The notes under the pieces were generated by a model. The model did not search any database and had not been told where the DNA came from. It was given only the letters and a program-made list of their open reading frames with translations. Shown one piece after another: positions 17,898 to 19,532 of a DNA stretch of 19,532 bases. Made by a program: the position numbers and the translations under genes. The stretch comes from Melanopsichium pennsylvanicum (taxonomy: Eukaryota > Basidiomycota > Ustilaginomycetes > Ustilaginales), in assembly GCA_900208305.1 (NCBI GenBank), contig OAPG01000057.1:1-19532 (forward strand). The letters are read 5' to 3'. Within the stretch, counting starts at the first letter, position 1; the number at the start of each line of letters is the position of its first letter.

Positions 17898-17967
17898 TAG
17901 GATGAGTTGAATCGAACAACTATTTTCCCCACCAAAAGAGGAAGTCTTTCCTTTAGACGACATCCTA
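17898..17967 (-). tRNA. trnQ(uug): tRNA-Gln(UUG)
   Basis: 70 nt. Acceptor TAGGATG/CATCCTA, D stem GTCT/AGAC, anticodon stem TCCTC/GGGGA, loop TTTTGGT (anticodon TTG), T arm AGTTG-TTCGATT-CAACT. A 5' T is usual for mitochondrial tRNA-Gln. A partial copy of its 5' end lies at 18113-18137. Confidence 0.88.
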
Positions 17968-18112
17968 CTTTACTAGTATTCTTATTTTCATACTAATATA
18001 GTATTTACTAGTGTAACTATTTTTGTTTTTTTTCAACCATTCTCATTACCTACTAAAATCGAAGAATTTTATAAACCGGGGATAAAATCTAATATTTTAT
18101 CAGGGCAATGAT

Positions 18113-18137
18113 GTATTTCCTTTAGATGACATCCTAC
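18113..18137 (-). pseudogene. Partial tRNA-Gln copy (5' quarter)
   Basis: GTATTTCCTTTAGATGACATCCTA differs from the 5' part of tRNA-Gln (plus-strand 17944-17967) at only two positions. It contains the acceptor 5' strand and D arm but no anticodon or T arm. It is either a duplication remnant or a scar from recombination. Confidence 0.75.
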
Positions 18138-18233
18138 ATTCCCTATTTATAAAAAATAACTTGATAATTATAGTGGGCTTATAAAAATAGAATACTTTTA
18201 GGGCTACTTTTTTTCGGGAGAAAAAAGAACAAA

Positions 18234-18272
18234 GCCGTAGGCAGCCGTAGGCAGCCGTATGCAGCCGTAGGC
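18234..18272. repeat. Tandem array of GCCGTAGGCA hairpin unit (x4)
   Basis: Four 10-bp units, GCCGTAGGCA twice, GCCGTATGCA, then GCCGTAGGC. Each unit is a GCC-GTA-GGC mini hairpin. Single copies followed by GAA and ATTTTA occur near 180-196 (GGCGTAGGCGAAGATTTTA) and 2671-2688 (GCCGTAGGCGAATATTTTA). Confidence 0.92.
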
Positions 18273-18312
18273 GAAGATTTTATTAAAAAGTATGCGCAAG
18301 AAAACAACAAAA

Positions 18313-18370
18313 TTTTTGTTTTTGTTTTTATTTTTATTTTTATTTTTATTTTTATTTTTATTTTTATTTT
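18313..18370. repeat. (TTTTTG)2(TTTTTA)n microsatellite
   Basis: About 58 bases of hexanucleotide repeat, two TTTTTG units then about eight TTTTTA units. Confidence 0.95.
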
Positions 18371-18582
18371 CTACCGCGCCTATAAATAGATAATCACTAT
18401 AATTAATCGTTTTCTATAGCACCTTTAATACGTTTTATACTGATACTACTACAACTATTTTATTATTATTTCTATTAATGTATATAGCTTATTTATTTAT
18501 AATATGAACTAACAAATAACTTTTCCAGACACAAGTTGAATTATTTGAATATAATAAGATTATATATATATTCAAATACCGC

Positions 18583-18607
18583 CCGCGCGCAAGCGCAGCG
18601 CAAGCGC
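18583..18607. repeat. Double GC cluster
   Basis: CCGCGCGCAAGCGC is followed directly by AGCGCAAGCGC, so the GCGC-CAA/GCAA-GCGC hairpin is repeated. It resembles the two-hairpin layout of Allomyces double-hairpin elements but is shorter. Confidence 0.85.
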
Positions 18608-18661
18608 AAATATCCTATTTTATTGGGCTGTATAGTATTTTCTATTATTTACAGTATTTTT

Positions 18662-18731
18662 GCCGACTACTAGAATCGAACTAGTGTCAAGTAATTACAA
18701 GTTACCTATTCTACCACTAAACTAAGTCGAC
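18662..18731 (-). tRNA. trnT(ugu): tRNA-Thr(UGU)
   Basis: 70 nt. Acceptor GTCGACT/AGTCGGC, anticodon stem GGTAA/TTACT, loop CTTGTAA (anticodon TGT), T arm ACTAG-TTCGATT-CTAGT. Confidence 0.94.
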
Positions 18732-18872
18732 ATTTTTACCGCTAGTAAATCCGCAGTCATTTATTTCCTAATTATTATATATTAATTTATAGATTTAGTA
18801 GCGAATTTTATTATAATAGTATAAAACTACTTTTTATTTTAATAGGCGGGCAGTAGTAGATCTAAACCTACT

Positions 18873-18942
18873 GATCTCTAGGAGAATCGAACTCCTATTA
18901 GTAAAATGAAGATCTACTGTTTTACCTTTAAACTAAGAGACC
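18873..18942 (-). tRNA. trnE(uuc): tRNA-Glu(UUC)-like
   Basis: 70 nt. Acceptor GGTCTCT/AGAGATC, D stem GTTT/AAAC, anticodon stem GTAGA/TTTAC, loop TCTTCAT, T arm AGGAG-TTCGATT-CTCCT. Positions 34-36 read TTC (Glu), but position 33 is C, not U. Shifting the loop by one to read TCA (Trp) destroys the stem, so Glu is preferred. Confidence 0.68.
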
Positions 18943-19398
18943 TATACCTATATATATATACATAAATTTGTAACCATCCAGATTTATTAGTAGAGAAAAT
19001 GAATCACAATTTATAAAGTAGTGACTATAAAATCTCTTATTTTCAAGGTCGCGTGTAAGCGCTGTTTTATTTTTAACCGCTAGTAATTTTATTAGGACTA
19101 TACAAACACAAGCATTATGATATACAGAGTAATAAAGTATGATAGAATATCTATATATTCAACTATATGTTATTAAAATAGCGATAAAATTTTATGCGCT
19201 GGCCGATAAAAATGGAACATTTTGATTTTTTTAGAATAGAATTTTAAATACAAGGCTAATAAAATCTAATATTTTATAAGCGCTATTAAATTTAATTCCT
19301 AAAAAAAAAAAATGGATAAGAATTTAGGGGCCCTACGGGCGGGCCCCATACCCATAAATTAATTCCTTTTTAAATAACCCGGCGATAATTATTAATTG
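18943..19398. other. Spacer between tRNA-Glu and tRNA-Met
   Basis: No gene is seen. It contains a variant GC cluster (GCGTGTAAGCGC, near 19051), a GCGCTGGCCGATAAAAATGG element near 19196, and the strong hairpin at 19327-19347. Confidence 0.6.
19327..19347. repeat. Perfect 7-bp G+C hairpin
   Basis: GGGGCCC and GGGCCCC flank a TACGGGC loop. It is a different class from the GCGC clusters. It may be a processing or termination signal, or another small element; the sequence does not decide. Confidence 0.8.
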
Positions 19399-19470
19399 AG
19401 TACATTCCAGGATTCGAACACTGGTCTAGCAGGACATGAGTCTGCTGTGCCACCTTTACACTAAAGTACT
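19399..19470 (-). tRNA. trnM(cau): tRNA-Met(CAU)
   Basis: About 72 nt. Acceptor AGTACTT pairs with ATGTACT with one mismatch, the anticodon stem is GCAGA/CCTGC with a mismatch next to the loop, and the loop CTCATGT has anticodon CAT. I cannot tell whether it is initiator or elongator. Confidence 0.85.
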
Positions 19471-19532
19471 TTATATATTTACTTTTTTCTATTCTTATAC
19501 TAACCATATTTACACAGACCGCGCCAATAAAA

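Larger units (their letters stand above)
18138..18661. other. Repeat-rich spacer between tRNA-Gln remnant and tRNA-Thr
   Basis: No gene is seen. It holds an AT inverted repeat with G+C tips (GGGCTTATAAAAATAGAATAC..., near 18175), the GCCGTAGGCA tandem array, the TTTTTA tract, a CCGCGCCTATAAATAG element near 18374, and a double GC cluster at 18583-18607. Confidence 0.65.

Overview
This is A+T-rich fungal mitochondrial DNA. The evidence is an intronless cox3, the 5' part of cob (apocytochrome b) split by group I introns carrying homing-endonuclease reading frames, and mitochondrial-type tRNAs, with short G+C-rich hairpins and hexanucleotide microsatellites between them. CTN must read as leucine and CGA as arginine in cox3, which excludes the Saccharomyces-type code (CTN = Thr). 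The cob N-terminus ([10 protein letters not shown]) is of the kind seen in filamentous, basidiomycete and early-diverging fungi. I cannot name the genus or phylum from this window.

Layout. Positions 1-6938 and 7085-14037 are the two arms of a huge, nearly perfect palindrome around a 146-bp centre (6939-7084). From its outer end each arm carries tRNA-Ser(UGA), cox3, tRNA-Ile(GAU)-like, and cob codons 1-143 in three exons. The cob introns lie after codons 67, 131 and 143 (nt 201, 393, 429). Intron 1 holds a decayed LAGLIDADG endonuclease with a C-terminal modular DNA-binding segment. Intron 2 holds a GIY-YIG endonuclease broken by two copies of one 14-bp GC cluster. Intron 3 holds a LAGLIDADG frame cut off at the palindrome centre. 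The rest of cob is absent. The right-arm cob exons are intact; the left-arm copy has single-base indels in exons 1 and 2 and in the intron-3 frame. The palindrome is either a real inverted duplication or a fold-back assembly artefact, and several details favour the artefact.

The single-copy flank, 14038-19532, is a tRNA cluster: Tyr, Phe, Ala, Ser(GCU), Gln, Thr, Glu and Met on the minus strand, Lys on the plus strand. It is interrupted at about 15.8-17.7 kb by a broken, unrecognised, membrane-rich minus-strand reading frame. That region includes a (TACAAA)n tract and a GC cluster sitting at a frame break.

The most interesting signal is a family of G+C hairpins built on CCGCGCGCAAGCGC (GCGC stem, GCAA loop) and relatives such as CCGCGCATAGCGCC. 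Copies lie between genes and also exactly at frame breaks in otherwise well-preserved reading frames. They behave like small mobile elements, comparable to yeast GC clusters, Allomyces double-hairpin elements, or the bypassed 'byp' insertions of Magnusiomyces mitochondria. No rRNA, CRISPR array, nad or atp gene was found.
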